From an uncultured Hungatella sp. (GTDB taxonomy: Bacteria; Bacillota; Clostridia; Lachnospirales; Lachnospiraceae), in the NCBI GenBank assembly GCA_910588325.1, contig CAJUPP010000058.1, forward strand, positions 1 to 6,998: a stretch of DNA of 6,998 nt. Direction: 5' to 3'. Made by a program: the position numbers and the translations under genes. Below are positions 1-5,882 of the stretch, piece after piece. The notes under the pieces were generated by a model, which ran no database searches, was not told the DNA's origin, and was given only the letters and a program-made list of their open reading frames with translations. Numbering within the stretch: position 1 is the first letter of the stretch; every line of letters starts with the position of its first letter.

Positions 1-318
1 TATGACGGAAAATCAGCCACAAAGGCAGGTGCAGGAGAGATTCCGAGAGTACATTTTACGTTTTCCTTAACTATGATTCTATTATAAAAAATATCCTCTG
101 CCCCGTAAATGCAATTTATGTCAGAATCATGTTCAAAATCTGTCACTGTGAGCTGTAAACCCTTCCTTCTTTTTCCACCCTTTACGTTGGTTCATAAATT
201 GATATTTAACGGATAATTTTTGACCGCATTTGCGGAGAAATCAAAGGAAAACTTATCTATGAAAAAGGAAAAAATCTATCAGAGGGACGGAAAACGTTCA
301 GTTCGGACCTACAGATGA
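1..318. other. Intergenic region, no convincing gene
   Basis: This stretch lies downstream of the CYTH gene and holds no long reading frame on either strand. It contains a minus-strand promoter-like sequence (81-109) pointing out of the left edge. Beyond that is a 13-codon minus-strand frame (54 down to 13, MYSRNLSCTCLCG) with an AAGGA-type ribosome site 9 nt upstream. There is also a 19-codon plus-strand frame (259-318) ending directly against the CYTH stop codon, and a small CCGC-ATTT-GCGG hairpin near 223-235. No clear intrinsic terminator for the CYTH gene is visible, only T-rich minus-strand sequence near 261-275. Confidence 0.5.
81..109 (-). promoter_or_regulatory. Promoter-like sequence reading out of the left edge
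   Basis: On the minus strand there is a perfect -10 hexamer TATAAT (81-86), 17 nt from a -35 candidate TTTACG (104-109, four of six consensus positions). Transcription would start near position 74 and leave the window. The gene it serves is not visible. A short frame starting at 54 with a plausible ribosome site would be the first thing translated from this transcript. Confidence 0.45.
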
Positions 319-765
319 TCAGCGCAGTGCCAATCGACTGTTCTGATATTCACCGGAAAATGTCACATCCCTGCCAAACCAGGCCGGTGCCTTAAATGCA
401 TCAGCTTCTTCTTTTGTCCCAAACTCCACTTCCACCAACATAAGTCCCTGATATTTTCCGTCAAAAATATCCAGTTCAGCCGTAAATGCCGTCCCTTCCA
501 CCGGAATCCGATACCTTCTCTTCTTCAAAATAATCCCATCCGCTTTTTTAAGCAGATGCTCATAAGCATTCCCAGTCAAGGGCAAATTGTATTCTTCCCG
601 GACCAAAAGCCCCTTTGACTTATAAGTCATATAATATTCCTCATCCTCCTTTCGAATCCGAACCACCGGATCCGTACACAGATAAGCCTGTTCCATTTCA
701 TGAAAAGGGTACTTCTCATATCCCTCTGGCAAGAACGCTATTAGATACTTCCTTTCAATCTCCAT
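319..765 (-). CDS. CYTH domain protein (triphosphate tunnel metalloenzyme superfamily)
   Basis: This 148-aa protein spans a whole small CYTH domain. Family members bind triphosphate groups and divalent metal inside an eight-stranded beta tunnel, and many bacterial ones hydrolyse inorganic tripolyphosphate or nucleoside triphosphates. The signature ExExK appears at the N-terminus (E2, E4, K6 in MEIERKY). It is followed by the basic and acidic tunnel residues expected of the family: R36 and R38, K49, R56, the basic run at 81-86, E97 and D99, and E112 and E114. The C-terminal stretch with D133-V134-T135 and an N-S-x-L-A end is also typical. The start ATG is fixed by AAAGGAG 5 nt upstream and by the N-terminal position of ExExK. 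It has its own promoter (833-861). No signal peptide or membrane segment is seen, so it should be cytoplasmic. The superfamily is secure; the substrate (tripolyphosphate, NTP or other) cannot be told from sequence. Confidence 0.9.
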   Translation of the reverse strand: MEIERKYLIAFLPEGYEKYPFHEMEQAYLCTDPVVRIRKEDEEYYMTYKSKGLLVREEYNLPLTGNAYEHLLKKADGIILKKRRYRIPVEGTAFTAELDIFDGKYQGLMLVEVEFGTKEEADAFKAPAWFGRDVTFSGEYQNSRLALR

Positions 766-832
766 AAAACTCCTTTCTTAATGTCGGCTGTCCGAAAAGC
801 GGTACGAACTTCATTACATTTTGTCTGATTCC

Positions 833-861
833 AGTGTACCACACTCTCTCCAATTTAGCAA
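833..861 (-). promoter_or_regulatory. Promoter of the CYTH gene
   Basis: On the minus strand, TTGCTA (856-861) is followed after exactly 17 nt by TACACT (833-838). A TG one base before the -10 makes it an extended -10 (TGGTACACT). The predicted start near 826 gives a leader of about 60 nt before the CYTH ATG. That leader includes a small TCGG-ACAG-CCGA hairpin just ahead of the ribosome site. Confidence 0.55.
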
Positions 862-939
862 AAATTAATGAACTTTCCCTCTTCCAGCCTCTTGTATTTA
901 TAGAAAACCTATGATATAAGCCCGCTTCCGACACTTAAA

Positions 940-1030
940 AATTTTAAAGAGAAGAAATCCCGCATAAATATCGGGTTTTCTTCTCTTGTTGATGTTTGAA
1001 AATGTTGTATGGATTCCCTATCCGGAAATG
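940..1030 (-). ncRNA. Candidate small RNA or leader transcript
   Basis: A good extended -10 promoter (1037-1045) and a long hairpin with a T-rich tail (948-986) lie in the same orientation with no reading frame of note between them. This predicts an RNA of roughly 90 nt: an unstructured 5' part of about 45 nt and then the terminator stem. It lies between the end of the DUF1292 gene and the separate promoter of the CYTH gene. I do not recognise it as a known RNA family. The alternative is that the hairpin simply ends readthrough from DUF1292 and the -10 match is fortuitous. Confidence 0.3.
948..986 (-). terminator. Long stem-loop, probable intrinsic terminator
   Basis: The arms 948-962 and 972-986 pair over 15 positions with one T-T mismatch and a 9-nt loop. 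On the minus strand the stem is followed by TTTAAAATTTTTAAG, which suits a leftward terminator. The plus-strand side (TGTTGATG) is not T-rich, so the direction is leftward. It would end transcripts from the promoter at 1037 and any readthrough from DUF1292, insulating the CYTH gene. Confidence 0.65.
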
Positions 1031-1036
1031 TTTTTA

Positions 1037-1045
1037 ATTATACCA
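1037..1045 (-). promoter_or_regulatory. Extended -10 promoter element
   Basis: On the minus strand this reads TGGTATAAT, a perfect TGn plus TATAAT. The -35 region is poor (AGGCAT at 17 nt), as is common when an extended -10 is present. It sits just downstream of DUF1292 and its weak terminator and points at the hairpin at 948-986, with a predicted start near 1030. Confidence 0.45.
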
Positions 1046-1077
1046 TATGCAAGTGGTTTATGCCTTTTTTATGGGCT

Positions 1078-1110
1078 AAAAAATTGATTTTTCAAGGTTC
1101 ACCAAAATCA
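1078..1110 (-). terminator. Weak AT-rich terminator at the end of DUF1292
   Basis: TGATTTT (1104-1110 read on the minus strand) pairs perfectly with AAAATCA (1085-1091) across a 12-nt loop, and a run ATTTTTT follows. The stem begins with the DUF1292 stop codon itself. The stem is short and AT-rich, so it may be only partly effective; the stronger hairpin at 948-986 would then act as backup. Confidence 0.4.
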
Positions 1111-1446
1111 CTCTAAATCCTCCAAATCTTCTTCACTGACAATCTGGTCGTATTCCTGAGTGTCCAGGAATTCATCAAAGGCATCCGATGCGATTTCGTA
1201 TTCTTCGTCATCCTGAATGTTTTCCAGCTCCGGTTGTCCGCCTTCTTCGCTGTAGCGGTAAAGATAAACTTCGCCTTCTTCTGCCTCTACATCATCGAGA
1301 GGCAGAAGGGCGATATAGTCTCTGCCGCCTGCCTCGAAAATGGTGATAATCGCACATTCCAATTCTCTGTCATCGTCCAGTGTCAGGGTGACGGTAATAT
1401 CTTCTCTCTCGTCTGCTTCGTTGTCTTGATTCTTTTTGCGTCCCAT
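1108..1446 (-). CDS. DUF1292 (UPF0473, YrzB-type) acidic protein
   Basis: This 112-aa, highly acidic protein matches the DUF1292/UPF0473 family, found widely in Firmicutes and without an established function. The family core is seen at residues 15-75: an ITVTLTLDDDRELEC strand, then IITIFEAGGRDYIALLPLDD, then GEVYLYRYSEE. This core is predicted to be beta-rich. The tail (about 76-112) is almost all Asp and Glu with hydrophobic spacers, which suggests a flexible acidic extension. The ATG follows AGAGGAG with 5-7 nt spacing. A promoter at 1510-1538 suggests its own transcription unit, although cobO lies upstream in the same direction. No signal peptide or membrane segment is present. The family call is from memory of its typical sequence; no biochemical role should be assigned. 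Confidence 0.85.
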   Translation of the reverse strand: MGRKKNQDNEADEREDITVTLTLDDDRELECAIITIFEAGGRDYIALLPLDDVEAEEGEVYLYRYSEEGGQPELENIQDDEEYEIASDAFDEFLDTQEYDQIVSEEDLEDLE

Positions 1447-1509
1447 AGATTCTCCTCTTTTTCTCAGGCTGTTTGCACTTCCTATCTTTTCGCTCTGGTT
1501 CTTAAGTCC

Positions 1510-1538
1510 ACTTTACCAGAACATGACAGGAAAGGCAA
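1510..1538 (-). promoter_or_regulatory. Promoter of the DUF1292 gene
   Basis: On the minus strand, TTGCCT (1533-1538) is followed after 17 nt by TAAAGT (1510-1515), with TG in the extended -10 position (TGGTAAAGT). The predicted start near 1503 gives a leader of about 57 nt. The design resembles the CYTH promoter: 17-nt spacer, TGn and an imperfect -10. Confidence 0.5.
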
Positions 1539-1562
1539 GAACTTTTTGGACCAGGATCTGTT

Positions 1563-1610
1563 CCTTAGTCGTTACTGTTCACAGGTCCCCTGTGAACAGT
1601 AACCCTTAGT
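1563..1610. repeat. Perfect palindrome flanked by 7-bp direct repeats
   Basis: GTTACTGTTCACAGG (1571-1585) and its exact reverse complement (1589-1603) form a 15-bp perfect stem with a 3-nt loop. The palindrome is flanked by the direct repeat CCTTAGT (1563-1569 and 1604-1610), with one extra C on the left. The right copy contains the cobO stop codon (1606-1608). Neither strand has a T-run after the stem, so it is not a typical intrinsic terminator, though it could stall polymerase or protect the 3' end of the cobO mRNA. The arrangement resembles a REP-like or miniature element inserted with target duplication. Confidence 0.7.
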
Positions 1611-2139
1611 ATTCTATTCCCTCCCTTGCCCCTATTCCGTCATCGAAAGGATGTTTTCTTTTTTGAATTTCCGAGACGTAGTCTGCCATATGAAGCAGGC
1701 TTTCGGACGGATTTCTGCCGGTCATCACTACTTCCAATCCCTCTGGTTTTTTCTGCAGGTATTGGATCAACGTTTGTTCTGATACCAGATCATAGCTACA
1801 GGCTGCCATGATTTCATCCAGAATCAGCATATCATAGCTGCCTTCAATGGTCTGAAGCCAAGCCTTTTTAAATTGTTTTTCATAGTATTCTTTTGCCTCT
1901 TTTTTCTGCTGTCCGGTCATCTGAAAATAGAAGCCAAAGGCTTTTACACAGGGCAGTACTTTGACTCCTGTAACTTGTTCCAGTGCCGTAACCTCACCGG
2001 AATCATCGGTTTTTAAAAATCTGGCAATCAGAACTTTTTTATTTCTTCCTGCCGCCCGCAGTGCAAGGCCGAGAGCGGCCGTTGTCTTTCCTTTTCCGTC
2101 TCCGCAGTATATATGGATATAACCTTTTTTCTGATTCAT
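1606..2139 (-). CDS. cobO: ATP:corrinoid adenosyltransferase, CobO/BtuR type
   Basis: This enzyme transfers the 5'-deoxyadenosyl group of ATP to the cobalt of a reduced corrinoid, making the adenosyl form used in coenzyme B12. The 177-aa length fits the CobO/CobA/BtuR family, which differs from the PduO and EutT types. The family P-loop is at residues 13-20 (GDGKGKTT), followed by A-L-G-L-A-L-R-A-A-G. Other landmarks are RFLK (40-43), the Walker-B-like LILDE (105-109), TGRNP (140-144) and the KHPF...G-I-x-A-R-x-G-I-E-Y C-terminus (162-177). The ATG follows GGGAGGAG by a few bases. No other cobalamin gene is visible, so it is an orphan here, consistent with salvage of corrinoids, or the pathway lies elsewhere. 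A fold-back element ends directly upstream of its ribosome site and a perfect palindrome follows its stop codon. No promoter of its own is evident; transcription may come from the helicase or from within the repeat. Confidence 0.92.
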   Translation of the reverse strand: MNQKKGYIHIYCGDGKGKTTAALGLALRAAGRNKKVLIARFLKTDDSGEVTALEQVTGVKVLPCVKAFGFYFQMTGQQKKEAKEYYEKQFKKAWLQTIEGSYDMLILDEIMAACSYDLVSEQTLIQYLQKKPEGLEVVMTGRNPSESLLHMADYVSEIQKRKHPFDDGIGAREGIEY

Positions 2140-2148
2140 GACTCCTCC

Positions 2149-2314
2149 CTAGAGTGTGTTTGAAAATTGCTTTTCGTCAGCTGTGCGCCACAATTTGTGG
2201 GAGATTTGGCTCAAATGAACGCGGCGTAGCGGGCTACGTTAAGTGAATTTGAGCCAAATATACCGCGAAGTGGGGCGTGCAGCTGGCGGGAATGAATTTT
2301 CAAACACGCTCTAG
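2149..2314. mobile_element. Fold-back MITE-like element, 166 bp
   Basis: The ends are 20-bp terminal inverted repeats differing at one base: CTAGAGTGTGTTTGAAAATT at 2149-2168 and its near complement at 2295-2314. The whole element is one imperfect palindrome centred at 2231/2232 with no indels; by hand count about 62 of 83 positions pair. It includes a perfect 12-bp internal arm (2205-2216 with 2247-2258, TTTGGCTCAAAT) and CGTAG-CGGG-CTACG at the tip. It has no transposase. TA lies at both outer ends (2150-2151 and 2312-2313), which would suit a TA target duplication. I recall similar sequence as a dispersed repeat in Lachnospiraceae, but cannot verify copy number here. It separates the helicase from cobO and abuts the cobO ribosome site. 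Confidence 0.8.
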
Positions 2315-2318
2315 CATC

Positions 2319-2415
2319 ACTCACTTTAAATTCCTTTCTGTTTTGGTTAGGATGCTTTTTCCCTTGCGCTATTGGGAAAGCAGACCAGCGAAACGTAAGA
2401 TTATTCAAAGTGAGT
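2319..2415. repeat. Second imperfect palindrome between helicase and cobO
   Basis: The ends ACTCACTTT (2319-2327) and AAAGTGAGT (2407-2415) are perfect inverted repeats. A second arm in the same register pairs GTTTTG (2340-2345) with CGAAAC (2389-2394, one G-T wobble). A near-register inner stem pairs TGC-TTT-CCC (2353-2363, with a bulge) with GGG-AAA-GCA (2374-2382). The right end overlaps the helicase stop codon (2415-2417). There is no T-run after it on the minus strand, so it does not look like a standard terminator. It may be another short fold-back repeat, placed 4 bp from the 166-bp element, or an mRNA 3' stem. Confidence 0.5.
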
Positions 2416-4289
2416 TATACTAATGCAGTCTCAAAGTTTTTTGATAAAGACCCGATAGCGTCCGCATTCTTCTGATACTCTTCAACGAACCTGGAACAGT
2501 CCTGCCTCTTTCCATATCGTTCCCGGACATAGCACACATGAAGTCTTTCTTTTGCCCTGGTCATGGCGACGTAGAACATCCGCCGTTCTTCCTCCATATC
2601 CGCATCCAGAACAGCTTTCCGGTGGGGTATGATTCCCTCGTTGGCGTCCAGAATATAAACAATTTTAAATTCCAGGCCTTTGGAACTGTGCATTGTCATC
2701 AAAGAAACTCCCTGCGGCTCAGCCCTTTGTGCTCTGGCCTGTTCCTGCAGCTTTTCTTTGTATTCTCCCATATTCTGAAACCATGCTTCCATGGTCTTAA
2801 AACCTGCAGCACTTTCTTTCAGCTGATCAAGAAACTCCAAAAGCTCCTCCGGATTTATGCGCCTGAACTGGGCGTATTCTTTTATGTAATCGTCGTATCC
2901 TACTGCCTTACGGATATAGTTGACCGCTGCGGCAGGCGGCATATCTTTAAGCATGGAAAGGTCATATTCCAGCTGTTCGATTCTCTCCACCATCCATCCT
3001 TTATCCTGATAAAAGGATTTCATCTTGTTCCAGGACACCGTGGTGTCTTCCAATGCATCCCGGCTGATATAGCGGTTAGGGCGGTTGATAATCTGCAGGA
3101 TGTTGCTTCTTTTCAAATCGCCCTTTGCGGCCCGGATATAGGCCAGCACATTCTTGGATATCCAGTGTTCATAGAGGTTGGGCAAGGAATCCTTCATGGT
3201 AAACGGAATATTGTACTCCATCAATTTTTCTATCATCAGCCTGGGGTCCAGATTGGTCCGGTATAAAACTGCAATATCCTCCAAGTGATATCCGGCCCTG
3301 ACATAATCTTTAATCTCCTCCACAATCCGCAGGGTTTCCTCCTGCGGCTCACTGCTTACACAGGTAACCACAGGCTTTCCTGCTCCCTTGGCGGCAGTCA
3401 GCTTCTTTTTATATCGTTTTGTATTATGGCTTATAAGGTCTGAAGCCGTATTTACAATCTCTCTGGTAGAGCGGTAATTGATTCCTAAAAGTACAGTCTT
3501 TGCCGTCGGATAATTTTCGGTAAATCCCAGCATAATCTCCGGTTTGGCGCCGCGGAAACGATAGATAGACTGGTCGTCATCTCCTACGATAAACAGGTTA
3601 TTCTCCGGCAGGGCCAGCATTTTTACAATCTCATACTGGACCTTGTTAATATCCTGAAATTCGTCAATAAGGATGTAGCGGAATTTATTCTGCCATGCCT
3701 CCAAAATATCTTTCCTCTGGACAAACAGTTCATGGCACATCACAAGCATATCGTCAAAATCTAACAGTCTGGCCTCCCGCATCCGTTTCTCATAGCCTTG
3801 ATACAGCTTTTTAAATACAGCTTCCGAACAGTTTCTGGAATAATAATGAGTGAGACTCAGCATCTCGCTTTTTACAAAACTGATTTCTCCCAGGATAGAC
3901 GGCACAAACTCATGCTCATCCTGGATTTCCAACTGATACTTCTCAATCATTTCCCGAATGAACCGTATTTTCTGCTCCTCCCGCACAATGTCGGAGGCCT
4001 GATAGCGGTATGCGTGTTTTAATATAGTAAAAAAGACGGAATGAAATGTGCCGAAACTGACTCTTGTGCTCTTCCCGTCCATCAATGTGATAAACCGCTC
4101 CTGCATCTCCCTGGCAGCGGCCCTTGTAAAGGTAATCACCAAAATATTCCCCGGGTCAATGCCCTGTTCTATCAGATATCTGGTTCTGTGGGTAATAACG
4201 GTAGTTTTACCTGATCCGGGACCAGCAAGAACCATCATCGGTCCGTTTATGTGATAGATGGCTTTCTTCTGGGAAGAATTAAATGGCAT
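2415..4289 (-). CDS. UvrD/PcrA-like superfamily 1 ATP-dependent DNA helicase
   Basis: This is a 3'-5' DNA helicase of the UvrD/Rep/PcrA group, whose members act in repair, replication restart or removal of RecA. From the ATG at 4289 it has 624 aa. All SF1A motifs are present (residue numbers count from the TTG six codons upstream; subtract 6): Q motif FNSSQKKAI (9-17), Walker A AGPGSGKTT (28-36), Ia ITFTRAAA (58-65), Walker B DEFQD (215-219), III GDDDQSIYRFRGA (242-254), IV NYRST (277-281), V TMHSSKGLEF (538-547) and VI VAMTRAK (580-586). It is about 100 residues shorter than typical PcrA or UvrD and lacks a clear C-terminal Tudor-like region, so it may be a separate paralogue. A TTG start at 4307 lacks a ribosome site and would place GGAGG (4301-4305) inside the gene; the ATG at 4289 fits better. 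It starts 73 nt after gltX and may be co-transcribed with it. Confidence 0.92.
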   Translation of the reverse strand: MPFNSSQKKAIYHINGPMMVLAGPGSGKTTVITHRTRYLIEQGIDPGNILVITFTRAAAREMQERFITLMDGKSTRVSFGTFHSVFFTILKHAYRYQASDIVREEQKIRFIREMIEKYQLEIQDEHEFVPSILGEISFVKSEMLSLTHYYSRNCSEAVFKKLYQGYEKRMREARLLDFDDMLVMCHELFVQRKDILEAWQNKFRYILIDEFQDINKVQYEIVKMLALPENNLFIVGDDDQSIYRFRGAKPEIMLGFTENYPTAKTVLLGINYRSTREIVNTASDLISHNTKRYKKKLTAAKGAGKPVVTCVSSEPQEETLRIVEEIKDYVRAGYHLEDIAVLYRTNLDPRLMIEKLMEYNIPFTMKDSLPNLYEHWISKNVLAYIRAAKGDLKRSNILQIINRPNRYISRDALEDTTVSWNKMKSFYQDKGWMVERIEQLEYDLSMLKDMPPAAAVNYIRKAVGYDDYIKEYAQFRRINPEELLEFLDQLKESAAGFKTMEAWFQNMGEYKEKLQEQARAQRAEPQGVSLMTMHSSKGLEFKIVYILDANEGIIPHRKAVLDADMEEERRMFYVAMTRAKERLHVCYVRERYGKRQDCSRFVEEYQKNADAIGSLSKNFETALV

Positions 4290-4300
4290 GAATCGCAATT

Positions 4301-4305
4301 CCTCC
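4301..4305 (-). promoter_or_regulatory. Ribosome binding site fixing the helicase start
   Basis: GGAGG on the minus strand lies 11 nt before the ATG at 4289. It lies only 2 nt before a TTG at 4298 and overlaps a further upstream TTG at 4307. The spacing therefore favours the ATG, although 11 nt is slightly long. Confidence 0.6.
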
Positions 4306-4362
4306 AAATATCATAAATGTATTAACTTTCATTCACGGTAGTACCCTGGACAGGTATGGGAT

Positions 4363-5814
4363 TTACTGTGCCAGCAACTGAATCCCCCTGCGGATTCTGA
4401 CCAGAGATTCGTCCTTTCCCAGAACCTCCATAATCTCTGTGGCTCCGGCCGGTGTCATCTGCTTGCCGGATACAGCAGTACGGATGGGCCACATCACATA
4501 GCCTGTCTTATATCCTTTTTCAGACACATACTTAGACAATACCTGGTAAAGAGCGTCGTTGGAATAGTCTTCCTGTGCTTCCAAAAGAGGAAGGATTTCC
4601 TTAAGCACTTCTAAGGAAGTTTCCTTCGTTGTCTTCATCTTCTTATGAACATACATCTGAGGATCATACTCCGGCATGGTCTCAAAGAAATCAATATGTC
4701 CGGCAATATCCGGAAACACCTCAATCCTGGTCTTTACCATAGCTGCAATCTTTTTGAAATCCAGATCCTTACTGATAACTTCTCTGATATACGGCTCTGC
4801 CATGTTGTAGAACCTGTCAAAATCCATAGCCTTCAGATACTCACCGTTCATCCATCTCAGCTTTGTCACATCGAATACTGCCGGTGACTTGCTCATATGG
4901 CGGTAGTCAAAAACCTCCACCAGCTCCGGCAGAGAAAATATCTCCCGGTTGTCCTCTGGAGACCAGCCAAGCAGTGCCACATAATTTACCACTGCCTCTG
5001 AGACAAAGCCCTGCTCAATCAGATCCTCATAGGAAGAATGGCCGCTTCTCTTACTTAACTTCTTATGCTCTTCATTGGTAATCAGCGGGCAATGGACATA
5101 TACTGGTATCTCCCATCCAAAGGCATCATAAAGGCGGTTGTATTTGGGAGAGGAAGAAAGATACTCATTGCCCCGAACCACATGAGTGATACCCATCAGA
5201 TGGTCGTCTACAACATTGGCAAAGTTATAGGTAGGGTATCCGTCAGATTTAATCAGAACCATATCGTCCAGTTCCCCATTGTCCACAGTAATATCTCCGT
5301 AAATCTCATCATGGAAGGTGGTAGTTCCTTCTGCAGGGTTATTCTGGCGGATTACATAGGGCTTTCCGGCCGCCAGGTTGGCCTCTATTTCCTCTTTGGA
5401 CAGGTGAAGGCAATGCTTGTCATAAGTCATAATCTCCTCACCGTTTACGATCTGTTTTAAGGAATCCAGACGCTCCTGGTCACAGAAACAGTAGTAGGCC
5501 TGTCCTTTCTCAATCAGCTTTTTCGCATATTCCAGATAAATGCCTGCTGCCTGGCGCTCACTCTGTACATAAGGACCTACGCCGCCGTCTTTGTCCGGCC
5601 CTTCGTCATGAACCAGGCCGGTTTTTTCCAACGTTCGGTATATGATCTCAGTGGCTCCTTCCACAAAGCGTTCCTGGTCCGTATCCTCAATTCGAAGAAG
5701 AAAATCTCCTCCCTCATGTTTTGCAATCAAATACGCATACAATGCGGTTCTCAGATTACCTACATGCATTCTTCCCGTTGGACTTGGGGCATATCTCGTC
5801 CTTACTCTGCTCAT
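4363..5814 (-). CDS. gltX: Glutamyl-tRNA synthetase
   Basis: This class I aminoacyl-tRNA synthetase charges tRNA with glutamate in the cytoplasm. From the ATG at 5814 it has 483 aa, the usual length. The nucleotide-binding signature APSPTGRMHVGN is at 9-20 (the HIGH equivalent is HVGN), and the KMSKS equivalent KLSKR is at 252-256. FANVVDDHLMGITHVVRGNEYLSSSPKYN (about 198-226) is characteristic of GluRS. A CxC pair (C109, C111) and YxxxCxH (C135, H137) match the zinc-binding pattern known in E. coli GluRS. The all-helical anticodon-binding half ends with IRTAVSG...LGKDESLVRIRRGI, as in the family. GGAGG (5820-5824) lies 5 nt before this ATG; longer forms starting at 5835 or 5826 would swallow the ribosome site. 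A promoter at 5923-5951 gives a leader of about 100 nt. It is the first gene of the leftward block. Confidence 0.97.
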   Translation of the reverse strand: MSRVRTRYAPSPTGRMHVGNLRTALYAYLIAKHEGGDFLLRIEDTDQERFVEGATEIIYRTLEKTGLVHDEGPDKDGGVGPYVQSERQAAGIYLEYAKKLIEKGQAYYCFCDQERLDSLKQIVNGEEIMTYDKHCLHLSKEEIEANLAAGKPYVIRQNNPAEGTTTFHDEIYGDITVDNGELDDMVLIKSDGYPTYNFANVVDDHLMGITHVVRGNEYLSSSPKYNRLYDAFGWEIPVYVHCPLITNEEHKKLSKRSGHSSYEDLIEQGFVSEAVVNYVALLGWSPEDNREIFSLPELVEVFDYRHMSKSPAVFDVTKLRWMNGEYLKAMDFDRFYNMAEPYIREVISKDLDFKKIAAMVKTRIEVFPDIAGHIDFFETMPEYDPQMYVHKKMKTTKETSLEVLKEILPLLEAQEDYSNDALYQVLSKYVSEKGYKTGYVMWPIRTAVSGKQMTPAGATEIMEVLGKDESLVRIRRGIQLLAQ

Positions 5815-5819
5815 AATTT

Positions 5820-5824
5820 CCTCC
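5820..5824 (-). promoter_or_regulatory. Ribosome binding site fixing the gltX start
   Basis: GGAGG on the minus strand lies 5 nt before the ATG at 5814, which also gives the normal GluRS N-terminus (a few residues before APSPTG). Upstream in-frame ATGs at 5826 and 5835 lack such a site. Confidence 0.75.
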
Positions 5825-5882
5825 ATTCTGCGCATGCCTCACAGTTCATGATTCTCTCCGGAATACGGCATGCCTTTTGGTA

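Noticed and set aside
259..318. 19-codon plus-strand frame (MKKEKIYQRDGKRSVRTYR) ending at the CYTH stop
   Set aside because: A weak AAAGGA site lies upstream but the spacing is long and no good promoter is seen. The frame is short enough to arise by chance.
1234..1602. 122-codon plus-strand frame opposite DUF1292 and its upstream region
   Set aside because: It overlaps the DUF1292 gene and its promoter on the opposite strand and includes the palindrome at its end. The DUF1292 frame has the ribosome site and family match.
2211..2408. 65-codon minus-strand reading frame between helicase and cobO
   Set aside because: It runs through both palindromic repeats and ends inside the 166-bp fold-back element. 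It has no convincing ribosome site and reads as translated repeat DNA. Such frames are easily misannotated as hypothetical proteins.
2140..2414. Cobalamin riboswitch upstream of cobO
   Set aside because: No B12-box-like sequence was found; the secondary structure here is explained by the fold-back repeats.
2538..3266. 242-codon plus-strand reading frame
   Set aside because: It lies entirely opposite the helicase gene, whose motifs V and VI are intact on the other strand. The translated protein is cysteine- and histidine-rich and has no recognisable domain, as expected of an antisense shadow.
4290..4307. TTG start that would lengthen the helicase by six codons
   Set aside because: No ribosome site precedes it, and the GGAGG that fits the ATG at 4289 would fall inside the coding region.
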